This document shows positions 1-7,189 of a DNA stretch of 10,527 bases, piece by piece. The position numbers were made by a program, and so were the translations under genes. The notes below the pieces were generated by a model. That model was not told the DNA's origin. It saw only the letters and a program-made list of their open reading frames with translations, and did no database searches. This DNA comes from an uncultured Oscillibacter sp. Its GTDB lineage: Bacteria; Bacillota; Clostridia; Oscillospirales; Oscillospiraceae. Location of the stretch: the NCBI GenBank assembly GCA_900544105.1, contig UQUC01000073.1:1-10527 (forward strand). Reading direction: 5' to 3'. Within the stretch, counting starts at the first letter, position 1; the number at the start of each line of letters is the position of its first letter.

Positions 1-632
1 ATGGCGTTTTTCAGCGCATGGCCCCAGATGACCACCCGTTCCCGCAAACCTTTGCTGCGGGCATAGCGCACATAATCCTGGTTGAGCACATCCAGCATGC
101 TGGAGCGGATCATACGGGTCTGAGTGGCGGCCATGCCCAAAGCCAGAGAAGCAGCCGGCATGATGATGTAGCTGAGAAAGGTGCCCAGGCCCTCACTGAG
201 TTCAGCGGAACCAGTGGAGGGCAGCCAGCCCAGACGCAGGGAGAAAACGATCATCAGCACCAGGCCGAACCAGAACTTGGGCAGGGACACGCCCACAGTG
301 GCCAGAGCCGTGGCCAAAGAATCCCAGATGCTGTTGTGTTTGAGAGCGGCCAGAATGCCCAATGGAACCGAAACCACAAGGGCCAGCAGCATGGAGAAAG
401 CGGCCAGTTTGAATGTGGCGGGCATGCGGGTCATCACACTGTCGAACACATCCTGGTTCGTGGCATAGGAGGTGCCCAGATCGCCTTTGCAGGCATTCAC
501 AACAAAATTCACATATCGGATCAAAAAGGGTTTATCCAATCCCCACTGCTCTTCCACCACCGCTCTCTGTTCTTCGGAGACGGTGCCGTCTTCTGTGCCC
601 AGGATCAGGTCCACCGGGTCGCCGGGGGTGAC
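1..632 (-). CDS. Peptide/nickel-type ABC transporter permease (DppB/OppB family), truncated at both ends
   Basis: Inner-membrane permease that would pair with a DppC-type partner to import peptides or similar solutes. Reading the minus strand from about 632 down to 1 gives some 210 residues with the family landmarks in order: a PGDPVDLILG block, then GLDKPFLIRYVNF, GDLGTSY, several hydrophobic segments, and the conserved cytoplasmic loop that contacts the ATPases (RMIRSSMLDVL, QDYVRYARSKGL, HALKNA). The C-terminal end lies beyond the left edge. At the 5' end the PGDP block normally follows a first membrane helix of roughly 30-40 residues; here that helix is absent and the sequence turns into Nudix coding sequence of the other strand. 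The minus frame stays open to an ATG at 821-819, so a gene caller may start it there, but those extra residues are antisense to the Nudix remnant and are not permease-like. Substrate cannot be told. Probably non-functional if the junction is real. Confidence 0.85.
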
Positions 633-845
633 GGCCGCACCTATTATGATCTCTGCTTCGTCATCCGGAAATATGATGGCACCCCCACCGTCATGGAGCC
701 GAACAAAAACGCCGGGCTCCGCTGGTTCCCCACGAAGGCCCTTCCGGAAAATATCAGCACCGCCGTGGAGGTCATGCTGCGCCCCTGTCTGCGGGGCCAG
801 CCTTACAGTGAGGTCATTCATGACCTTCCGGTCACATCAATCTAA
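630..845 (+). pseudogene. C-terminal remnant of a Nudix hydrolase
   Basis: About 71 residues ending at the TAA at 843-845. The order DGRTYYDLCFVIRKYDG, EPNKNAGLRWFPTKALPENI and RGQPYSEV matches the second half of Nudix hydrolases, where an EPxK...LRWFPxxALPEN segment follows the catalytic box. The Nudix box itself (GX5EX7REUXEEXGU) is missing: upstream of about 630 the same frame runs into the antisense of the DppB-type permease. No start codon or ribosome binding site belongs to this piece. The stop is 15 bases before the YbaK-type gene, so the intact gene was probably the first member of that operon. The family hydrolyses nucleoside diphosphates linked to another moiety; without the box this fragment should be inactive. 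Family identity is confident from the block pattern; substrate is unknown. Confidence 0.8.
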
Positions 846-860
846 AAAGAGGAAATCACT

Positions 861-1352
861 ATGTCTATTCAAAAGGTAAGAGAGTATTTCAAGCAGTTCG
901 GCATTGAGGACCGCATCCGGGAATTCGATGTTTCCTCCGCCACGGTGGAGCTGGCGGCGGTGGCCGTAGGCGTGGAGGGCGCCCGGATCGCCAAGTCTAT
1001 GAGCTTCAAGGTAGGAGAGGAACCCATCATCATCGTGGTGGCGGGAGACGCCAAGGTGGACAACAGCCGCTACAAGGCTCAGTTCCACACAAAAGCCAAA
1101 ATGCTGACCTTCGAGGAGGCCCACACCATGATCGGCCATGACCCCGGCGGCGTGTGCTCCTTCGCTTTGCCGGATAATGTAAAAACCTATCTGGACGTCT
1201 CCCTGAAGCGGTTTGAGACCGTATTCCCCGCCGCCGGCAGCAGCAACAGCGCCATTGAGCTGACTTGTGAGGAATTGGAGAAGTATTCCTCCAACTTCGT
1301 CTCCTGGGTGGATGTGGCAAAGGGTTGGCGTCCGGAAGAAAAGGAAGCTTGA
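861..1352 (+). CDS. YbaK/EbsC (ProX-like) aminoacyl-tRNA deacylase family protein
   Basis: A 163-residue single-domain protein of the YbaK/ProX fold, the trans-editing family that hydrolyses mischarged tRNA, typically Cys-tRNA(Pro) or Ala-tRNA(Pro), in the cytoplasm. It shows the family's run of conserved features: ARIAKSMSF (about residues 41-49, containing the Lys region used in catalysis), VVAGDAKVDNSRYK (59-72), the glycine/proline loop IGHDPGGVCSFAL (91-103), LDVSLKRFETVFPAAGS and a C-terminal Glu/Leu segment. Length is normal. The start is supported by AGAGG about 8 bases upstream of ATG. It follows the Nudix remnant by 15 bases and precedes the metallophosphoesterase by 7, so it is in an operon whose original promoter was probably lost at the junction near 630. 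The exact amino acid edited is not deducible. Confidence 0.9.
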   Translation: MSIQKVREYFKQFGIEDRIREFDVSSATVELAAVAVGVEGARIAKSMSFKVGEEPIIIVVAGDAKVDNSRYKAQFHTKAKMLTFEEAHTMIGHDPGGVCSFALPDNVKTYLDVSLKRFETVFPAAGSSNSAIELTCEELEKYSSNFVSWVDVAKGWRPEEKEA

Positions 1353-1359
1353 GGGGCTT

Positions 1360-2457
1360 ATGCTGAGATTTATTCACGCGGCGGACTTCCATCTGGACAG
1401 TGCTTTCGCCGCCCTGACCCCCCGGCAGGCCGCCGCCCGCCGGCGGGAGAGCCGGGAGCTACCGGTGCGTCTGGCTAACTACGTCAACCAGAATAACATT
1501 GATCTGGTACTGCTGGCAGGGGACCTCTTTGACAGCGCCGCCTCCTACCGAGACACAGCGGAGGAGCTCTCCGCTGCTCTGGGGCAGATGGAGGCGCAGG
1601 TTTACATCGCCCCCGGCAACCATGACTGGTACGGCCCCGGCAGCCCTTACCTGACGGTGAAGTGGCCGGAAAATGTGCATATTTTCACTCAGCCCCGGTT
1701 GGAAACGATGGAATGGCCGGAAAAAAATCTGGCACTCCACGGTGCGGCTTTTACCCATGGGGAACAAGTCAACGGTTTCCTCTCCGGCTTCACCGCCCCC
1801 GCCGACGGAAAGTTCCATATAGGCTTGCTCCATGGGGAGATCGACCCCTCGGAGGCCCGGTATGATCCCATCCGCAGGGAGGAGATCGCCGCCAGTGGCC
1901 TTGTCTATCTGGCGCTGGGCCACATCCACAAGCGGACGGAGCCTTTGACCTATGACGGCACCGTCTGCGCGTGGCCGGGCTGCCCGGAGGGCCGGGGGTT
2001 CGACGAATTGGGGGAAAAGGGCTTTTATTCCGGCACGGTGGACGATTCCGGCAAGGTCAGCCTTACCTTCGTCCCCTTCGCCCGGCGGCAGTATGAGATC
2101 CTGACGGTGGATGTCACCGATCAGGATCCCCGCGCCGCCATCGAAGCGGCGCTGCCCACCGATACAGCTCAGGACCTGTACCGTATTCTGCTCACCGGAG
2201 AGACCGGCGAGGGCGGTGTCCATACAGACGCTCTGAAAGCGGCGCTGGCGGACCGGTTCTACGCCTTAGAGCTGCGGGACCGGACCCGGCTATCGGAGGA
2301 CCTGTGGGCCAGAGCGGATGAGGATTCCCTCCGAGGCCTGTTTCTGAGAGATCTAAAGCAGCAGCTATCTCAGGCCCAGACGGAGGAGGAACGCCAACAC
2401 GTCACCATGGCCGCCCGGTTCGGACTGGCGGCGCTGGATCACAGGGATTTGGGATAA
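1360..2457 (+). CDS. SbcD/YhaO-type metallophosphoesterase (putative DNA repair exonuclease subunit)
   Basis: 365 residues, calcineurin-like phosphoesterase. The dimetal motifs are all present: D9-x-H11 in HAADFHLDS, GDLFD (54-58), GNHD (86-89), a histidine in LLHGE (158) and GHIHKR (187-192). The C-terminal segment with FLRDLKQQL and an AARFGLAAL motif is typical of the YhaO-like branch. Family members are Mre11/SbcD-related nucleases that normally act with an SMC-like ATPase (SbcC or YhaN) on DNA ends. I chose the ATG at 1360 because the family motif begins immediately (MLRFIHAADFH) and GAGGGG lies just upstream; an in-frame ATG at 1267 inside the YbaK-type gene would add 31 unrelated residues. 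No ATPase gene follows; the next gene is an asparaginase 11 bases on. Function as a nuclease is inferred from family membership. Confidence 0.88.
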   Translation: MLRFIHAADFHLDSAFAALTPRQAAARRRESRELPVRLANYVNQNNIDLVLLAGDLFDSAASYRDTAEELSAALGQMEAQVYIAPGNHDWYGPGSPYLTVKWPENVHIFTQPRLETMEWPEKNLALHGAAFTHGEQVNGFLSGFTAPADGKFHIGLLHGEIDPSEARYDPIRREEIAASGLVYLALGHIHKRTEPLTYDGTVCAWPGCPEGRGFDELGEKGFYSGTVDDSGKVSLTFVPFARRQYEILTVDVTDQDPRAAIEAALPTDTAQDLYRILLTGETGEGGVHTDALKAALADRFYALELRDRTRLSEDLWARADEDSLRGLFLRDLKQQLSQAQTEEERQHVTMAARFGLAALDHRDLG

Positions 2458-2468
2458 GGTGAGAATTT

Positions 2469-3473
2469 ATGAAAAAAATTTTATTGATCGGCACCGGCGG
2501 TACCATTGCCTCTGATGTCACGGAAGACGGCCTGGCCCCAGAGTTGACCTCTGAGCAGTTATTGAACCACCTCCCCGCCATCTCCAGTATCTGCGATGTA
2601 GAATGCATACAGCTTTTGAATCTGGACAGCACTAACATGCGTCCTGAGCATTGGTTGGATATGGTGCGGTGCATCCGGGAAAACTATGACCGCTATGATG
2701 GCTTTGTCATTACCCATGGTACAGACACCATGGCTTATACAGCCGCAGGTCTCAGCTATCTGATCCAAGGCAGTCCAAAGCCTGTGATTCTCACCGGTGC
2801 ACAGAAACCTATCGGATTTGATTCCACAGATTCCAAGATCAACATGACGGACGCTTTTCGCTGTGCCGCCTCGGATCTCCCCGGTGTGTCTATCGTGTTC
2901 AACAATCACGTAATTTTGGGCACACGGGCCCGCAAGACCCGCACAAAGAGCTTTCAGGCATTTTCCAGCATCAACTATCCGGATCTGGGGATTCTGCGGG
3001 ATGGAGTACTGCTGCGGTATATCCGCCAGGACTGTACCACTGTACCTACTTTTTTTGACACTTTGGATAATAAAGTGGCCCTTTTGAAGCTGACACCGGG
3101 GCAGGACCGTTCTGCCGCTGACTTTTTTCTGGAGCGAAATGATGCTCTGATCATCGAGAGCTTTGGAGTCGGCGGTCTGCCGGAGCACGGTGGGTTCTAC
3201 GATTGTCTACAAAGCTGGATAGAACAAGGCAAATTTGTGGTTCTTACTACTCAGGTCCCCAGTGAGGGCAGCGACGTAGGCGTTTACCACGTTGGACACA
3301 GTCTGAAAGCAAACCTCCGCGTTTTGGAAGCCTACGATATGACCACGGAGGCTGTGGTAGCCAAGCTCATGTGGATCCTGGGACGGACCCATGACCGCAC
3401 TGAGGTAGAAAAGCTATTCTATACACCGATAGCAAAGGACATTCTCTTCCCCGTCCACGGGTGGGGTTCATAG
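2469..3473 (+). CDS. ansA: Type I (cytosolic) L-asparaginase
   Basis: 334 residues, hydrolyses L-asparagine to aspartate and ammonia. The two active-site threonines are in the signatures TGGTIAS (residues 9-15, T12) and THGTDTM (82-88, T85-D86), with the catalytic lysine most likely K156 in RARKTRT. There is no signal peptide, which with the length fits the cytoplasmic AnsA type rather than the periplasmic type II enzyme. AGGTGAG precedes the ATG by about 5 bases and overlaps the stop of the upstream metallophosphoesterase. It is the last gene of the plus-strand cluster, followed by a strong terminator. Base composition differs from its neighbour: three hand-counted 60-base lines (2581, 3061, 3241) have 26, 33 and 33 G+C, against 38 and 41 in two lines of the upstream gene (1861, 2281). 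Confidence 0.93.
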   Translation: MKKILLIGTGGTIASDVTEDGLAPELTSEQLLNHLPAISSICDVECIQLLNLDSTNMRPEHWLDMVRCIRENYDRYDGFVITHGTDTMAYTAAGLSYLIQGSPKPVILTGAQKPIGFDSTDSKINMTDAFRCAASDLPGVSIVFNNHVILGTRARKTRTKSFQAFSSINYPDLGILRDGVLLRYIRQDCTTVPTFFDTLDNKVALLKLTPGQDRSAADFFLERNDALIIESFGVGGLPEHGGFYDCLQSWIEQGKFVVLTTQVPSEGSDVGVYHVGHSLKANLRVLEAYDMTTEAVVAKLMWILGRTHDRTEVEKLFYTPIAKDILFPVHGWGS

Positions 3474-3500
3474 GATCTACCATCTGCAACACTACATAGA

Positions 3501-3541
3501 AACCTGCCGGAACAGTCCGTGGACTGCTCCGGCAGGTTTTT
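3501..3541 (+). terminator. Rho-independent terminator after the asparaginase gene
   Basis: The arms 3501-3511 (AACCTGCCGGA) and 3528-3538 (TCCGGCAGGTT) pair perfectly. After one A/C mismatch, CAGTC/GACTG extend the stem to a 4-base loop. A run of five T at 3537-3541 follows. It sits 27 bases past the asparaginase stop and 15 bases before the convergent permease stop. Read on the minus strand the hairpin is followed only by TTTCTATGT, so it may end the efflux operon less efficiently. Confidence 0.93.
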
Positions 3542-3556
3542 CCATATAATACAATC

Positions 3557-4801
3557 TTAATCGTACCGCAGGGCGTCGATGGGGTTCAGCTTGGCTGCTT
3601 TGTTGGCAGGCAGGTAGCCGAACAGAACGCCGATGCCTACGCTGACGCCGAAGCTGACGGCAATGTCGGAAAGGGTCGGCACAGCGCTGAAGGTAATGCC
3701 GTTCATAGAGCTGGACATAATGGCCCCCACCGCAATGGTGGCAGCTCTGGCCAACAGCAAACCGAATACGATGCCCAGCACACCGCCCACGGCGGAGGTA
3801 GTGCCCGCTTCAATGACGAACTGGCCCCGGATGTCCTTCTGCTTGGCGCCCAGAGATTTTCGGATGCCGATCTCCCTTGTCCGTTCCGTGACGGACACCA
3901 GCATGATGTTCATAATGCCGATACCGCCCACCAGCAGGGAAATGGCGGCGATGGCCACCAGTACGATCATCATGGTATTCATCATGGTGTTCATGGCATC
4001 CATCATTTCCGCAGAGGTCATCACCATGTAGTAGTCCGAGGACTGATAGGTCTTGAACAGGCGCTTTTCCACAATACCCTTGGCAGCAGACGCCGTATCC
4101 CGGCTGGTACAGGTCAGCAGGAACATTCCGCCGGTGCCCATCATCATGGTGCCGGTGCCCATCCGCTGGGCGTTTTCATAGGGGATGTAAATCACATCAT
4201 CGGCGCTGCCCTCGCTGCTGTCGCCGCTTTTGCTCAGCACGCCGATGACGGTGTAAGGTACACCGCCCAGAGAGATGGTCTTACCCAGTGCGTCGCCCCG
4301 AAAGGCGGTCTGCGCCAGATAATCGCCGATGACACAGACATTCTGATGGCGTTCCACGTCGATGTAGCTGAGGAAGCGTCCCTCCGCAAGGGTCTCTCCC
4401 TGCATGGTGCCCTTGGTATCCTCCTTGAAAAATGCCTCGCTGACGCCGTAGACCGAGGTGCGGTCATAGTCATCTGTCTGGTAGCGCACCTTGGCAGAAG
4501 CGGAAACATAGGGTGTCACACCGGTGAGGTACTGGGGATATTTGTCCACCAGCTCATAGAGGTCCTCCACATCCACGTCACGGGTACCGCCGGTACCCCG
4601 GCCATAGGTCATGACCTGGATCAAATTGGAGCCCATTTTTTCAAACTGGCTGTTCATCATATTGGTCATGCCGTTGCCAAGAGATAGGATCACGATCACG
4701 GCGCCAACTCCGATGATAATACCCAGCATGGTGAGAAACGCCCGCATTTTGCTGGTTTTCAGAGATTTCAGGGCCAGCTTGAAGGATTGGGCAAAGTTCA
4801 T
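3557..4801 (-). CDS. MacB/YknZ-type ABC transporter permease (FtsX domain)
   Basis: 414 residues, membrane subunit of a tripartite efflux ABC transporter. An N-terminal helix (about 22-42, in MRAFLTMLGIIIGVGAVIVI) is followed by a long extracytoplasmic domain (about 43-275) and three C-terminal helices (about 276-300, 328-355, 372-398), the MacB topology. The loop VSVTERTREIGIRKSLGA (302-319) is the family signature that contacts the ATPase, and the protein ends in NPIDALRYD, as usual. Start ATG 4801 has GGGGAGG about 7 bases upstream inside the ATPase gene, and overlaps that gene's TGA by 4 bases, so the two are coupled. Odd feature: the outer domain is very rich in methionine, with five between residues 214 and 226 and nine between 259 and 278. 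Substrate unknown; the Bacillus subtilis counterpart YknZ belongs to a complex protecting against the SdpC toxin. Confidence 0.93.
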   Translation of the reverse strand: MNFAQSFKLALKSLKTSKMRAFLTMLGIIIGVGAVIVILSLGNGMTNMMNSQFEKMGSNLIQVMTYGRGTGGTRDVDVEDLYELVDKYPQYLTGVTPYVSASAKVRYQTDDYDRTSVYGVSEAFFKEDTKGTMQGETLAEGRFLSYIDVERHQNVCVIGDYLAQTAFRGDALGKTISLGGVPYTVIGVLSKSGDSSEGSADDVIYIPYENAQRMGTGTMMMGTGGMFLLTCTSRDTASAAKGIVEKRLFKTYQSSDYYMVMTSAEMMDAMNTMMNTMMIVLVAIAAISLLVGGIGIMNIMLVSVTERTREIGIRKSLGAKQKDIRGQFVIEAGTTSAVGGVLGIVFGLLLARAATIAVGAIMSSSMNGITFSAVPTLSDIAVSFGVSVGIGVLFGYLPANKAAKLNPIDALRYD

Positions 4802-5541
4802 ACGCCCACCTCCCCATCTGCGCCGGTCTCCTCCGGCTGTACCACGGCGGCAGGATCGGAGGCGTCTCCGTCATAGATGATGCGGCCGTCCTGAAGGCGG
4901 ACGATGCGCTTGGCCTTTACAGCGATGGAGTTATCGTGGGTAATGAGCACCACGGTATCTCCTTCCTGATTCAGCTTCTGGAGGAACCCCAGCACCTCCC
5001 GGCCCGTCCGGGAGTCCAGTGCGCCAGTGGGCTCATCTGCCAGAATAACAGAGGGATTCCCCGCCAGTGCTCTTGCGATGGATACCCGCTGCTGCTGACC
5101 GCCGGAGAGCTGACTGGGCAGGTTTTTCTGCTTTTCGGCAAGACCCACCCGGCCCAAGGCCGCCACTGCTCGCTCCTTCCGCTCTTCTGCGCCCACGCCG
5201 GCATACAGCAAGGGCAGCTCCACGTTTTCCAGCACGGTCAGTTTGGGGATCAGGTTGTACTGCTGGAAGATGAACCCCAGCATTTTGTTCCGGATCTCCG
5301 CCTGCTGATCATCATCCATGGTGGATACGTCCACGCCCCCCAGATGATAGGTGCCGCTGGTGGGAACATCCAGACATCCGATGATGTTCATGGCGGTGGA
5401 TTTACCGGAGCCAGATTGTCCCACAATGGCTACAAACTCACCCTTGTCGATGGTGAGGCTCACGCCGTCCAGAGCGTGAACGTCCTCGTCGCCCATATGG
5501 TAGATCTTGTAGACGTCTTTTAATTCAATGAGATGCTCCAT
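4798..5541 (-). CDS. MacB/YknY-type ABC transporter ATP-binding protein
   Basis: 247 residues, ATPase that drives the MacB-like exporter from the cytoplasmic face. Motifs in order: Walker A GQSGSGKS (41-48), Q-loop in FQQYN (about 92-96), signature LSGGQQQR (145-152), Walker B VILADEP (165-171), D-loop GALDS, and switch histidine in THD (201-203). The MacB/LolD subgroup is indicated by YKIYHMG near the start, FQQYNLIPKLTVLENVELPL and ADEPTGALDSRTG. A short acidic tail after about residue 215 (DASDPAAVVQPEETGADGE) is extra to the core domain. The start ATG lies 3 bases after the adaptor stop with only a weak ribosome binding site, so translation is probably coupled; the stop overlaps the permease start by 4 bases. 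Confidence 0.95.
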   Translation of the reverse strand: MEHLIELKDVYKIYHMGDEDVHALDGVSLTIDKGEFVAIVGQSGSGKSTAMNIIGCLDVPTSGTYHLGGVDVSTMDDDQQAEIRNKMLGFIFQQYNLIPKLTVLENVELPLLYAGVGAEERKERAVAALGRVGLAEKQKNLPSQLSGGQQQRVSIARALAGNPSVILADEPTGALDSRTGREVLGFLQKLNQEGDTVVLITHDNSIAVKAKRIVRLQDGRIIYDGDASDPAAVVQPEETGADGEVGV

Positions 5542-5544
5542 GGC

Positions 5545-7176
5545 TTACATCCCCATCATCTCAGCCATCATGTTAGAGCTTTGGTTGGGGATCAGGACGG
5601 TGTCCCCCTCCTCCAGACCGCCGGTGACCTCAATAAAATCGCCGTCGCTCTTGCCCAGCGTTACTTCCCGTGTTTCCAGCTTGGAGACGTCCGCTACGGC
5701 GGTATTGTCCGCGTTCATGGCGCCGGGGCCGGGGACCGTCACAGTGTTGCCCCGGTTCACAGCGTCCACGGGGATACACAGGGCATTGGGGACCCGGTCG
5801 CCCTCGATGGTAGCGGAGACATTCATGCCCGGCTTGAGATCGCCGTAATCCTTGATGAGGATGGTCACGGGATAGCTGGTGGCGCCGCCCGCCGTAGTAC
5901 CATTGATGCTGACATTATCCACCACACCGGTGAAGGTCTGTCCCTCCAGGGCGTCGGCGGTGATCGTTACCGTCTGGCCCACGGCCACCTTGCCGATATC
6001 CAGCTCATCCACGGCCATTTCCAGCTTCAGGTAGCTCATGTCATAAACCACTGCCAGAGAGCCGGAGTTCATGCCCTCCACCTTGTCACCAGCCTTGAAA
6101 TTCTTTTCAATGACGGTGCCGGTGATCTGAGAGGTGATGTTGTAGTCATCCAGACTGTCCGCCGCCATCGACGCGGCCAGCTGGGCGTTTTCCAGGTTCA
6201 GCTTGGCATTCTCCACCCGGCTCCGGGCATCGGCGGACTCTACGGTACACAGGATCTCCCCCTGCTTGACGGTGCTGCCCGCCAGCTTATTCAATCCCTG
6301 GATCGTGCCGCTGACACCGGCGTAGACAATGGTGGCTCCGCCCAGATTGATAGGCGTCTGGCCGTAGCTGGCGTAATTGCCGATCAGGGCGGTGGCGGTC
6401 ATGGAGTCGGAGACAACACCGGGGTTATGGATCTTCACCCGGACGCTGACGGCAGACAGGCCGTTGCTGGTGACGCTGGTGGAGTTGGACACGGATTCCA
6501 CCGTTCCATTCATCGGTGCGTCAAAGTTGCCGATGTACACCGTGGCCGCCTGGCCCACATAAAAATCCGAGGATTGGGCATAAGGGAACAGGAAATCCAC
6601 GGACAGGTCCATACTGGAGGTGATCTTGGCGATGGGAGAGTTCAGGCTGACGCTGTCGCCGTTGTGGACATACAGCTCCTGGATCGTGCCGCTGATGGGG
6701 GCTACGGGGTTCAGTGCCTCCTTAGCCTGCTGGTAGGCCATTTTAGCCTGCGCCACGGAGATCTCCGCCCGATCCACATTGTTCTGGGCGTCGCTGCTGT
6801 CCATGGCGAACAGCAGGTCCCCCTTGTTCACCAGATCGCCCAACTCAAAGGGCGCGTTTTCGATCTCGCCGGAGATCAGGGTGGTGACGTTGTAGGAATC
6901 CGCAGGTTTCAGCGTTGCCGTGCCGGTGACGGACAGCGTCAGATCCTGCCGGGTGGCCTGAGCCACCAGATAGCTGCCGCTGAGATAGGCGTTTGCCTTT
7001 TTGGATGCCTTAGCCATGCACCCCGCCGCCACAGCTGCGATCACTGCCGCAGCCACGGCGATCTTCATCCATTTTTTTGCTCTCTTGCTCTTTGGCAGGC
7101 CGAATTTCTTTTTCGGTCCCGTTTCGGACGCAGGCTCATTATGGCCCGTCTTTGTTTCCTTCATCAGTTCTTCCAT
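5545..7176 (-). CDS. HlyD/YknX-type efflux adaptor (membrane fusion protein), apparently with two adaptor modules
   Basis: 543 residues, the extracytoplasmic adaptor joining the ABC exporter. A lysine-rich cytoplasmic start (residues 1-36) is followed by one membrane helix (37-54). VAAGC at 49-53 resembles a weak lipobox, but a simple anchor is as likely. Two similar sets of blocks follow. The first has a lipoyl half (about 92-117), a short helix (120-146), a second lipoyl half PVAPISGTIQELYVHNGDSV (157-176) and a barrel-like stretch to about 265. The second has a lipoyl half (281-315), a helix (319-343), TSQITGTVIEKNFKAGDKV (348-366) and a barrel to about 458. A membrane-proximal domain and a tail ending MMAEMMGM complete it. 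YknX is near 380 residues, so this is long. GGAG lies 8 bases before ATG 7176, and the gene follows the TetR stop by 13 bases. Confidence 0.9.
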   Translation of the reverse strand: MEELMKETKTGHNEPASETGPKKKFGLPKSKRAKKWMKIAVAAAVIAAVAAGCMAKASKKANAYLSGSYLVAQATRQDLTLSVTGTATLKPADSYNVTTLISGEIENAPFELGDLVNKGDLLFAMDSSDAQNNVDRAEISVAQAKMAYQQAKEALNPVAPISGTIQELYVHNGDSVSLNSPIAKITSSMDLSVDFLFPYAQSSDFYVGQAATVYIGNFDAPMNGTVESVSNSTSVTSNGLSAVSVRVKIHNPGVVSDSMTATALIGNYASYGQTPINLGGATIVYAGVSGTIQGLNKLAGSTVKQGEILCTVESADARSRVENAKLNLENAQLAASMAADSLDDYNITSQITGTVIEKNFKAGDKVEGMNSGSLAVVYDMSYLKLEMAVDELDIGKVAVGQTVTITADALEGQTFTGVVDNVSINGTTAGGATSYPVTILIKDYGDLKPGMNVSATIEGDRVPNALCIPVDAVNRGNTVTVPGPGAMNADNTAVADVSKLETREVTLGKSDGDFIEVTGGLEEGDTVLIPNQSSNMMAEMMGM

Positions 7177-7189
7177 ATAGACAACTCCT

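Noticed and set aside
18..845. A plus-strand open frame of 275 codons.
   Set aside because: Only its last 71 residues are real (Nudix remnant). The rest is the antisense of the DppB-type permease and is rich in His, Gly and Gln.
1459..2223. A 254-codon minus-strand open frame inside the metallophosphoesterase gene.
   Set aside because: Antisense of a gene with all catalytic motifs; no domain and no ribosome binding site logic.
4936..5523. A 195-codon plus-strand open frame.
   Set aside because: Mirror of the ABC ATPase, whose Walker A, signature and Walker B motifs are on the minus strand.
7023..7032. VAAGC in the adaptor's membrane segment as a lipoprotein signal.
   Set aside because: Position -3 is alanine rather than leucine and the cysteine lies 53 residues in, after a long charged stretch, so an ordinary membrane anchor is at least as likely; not listed as a separate feature.
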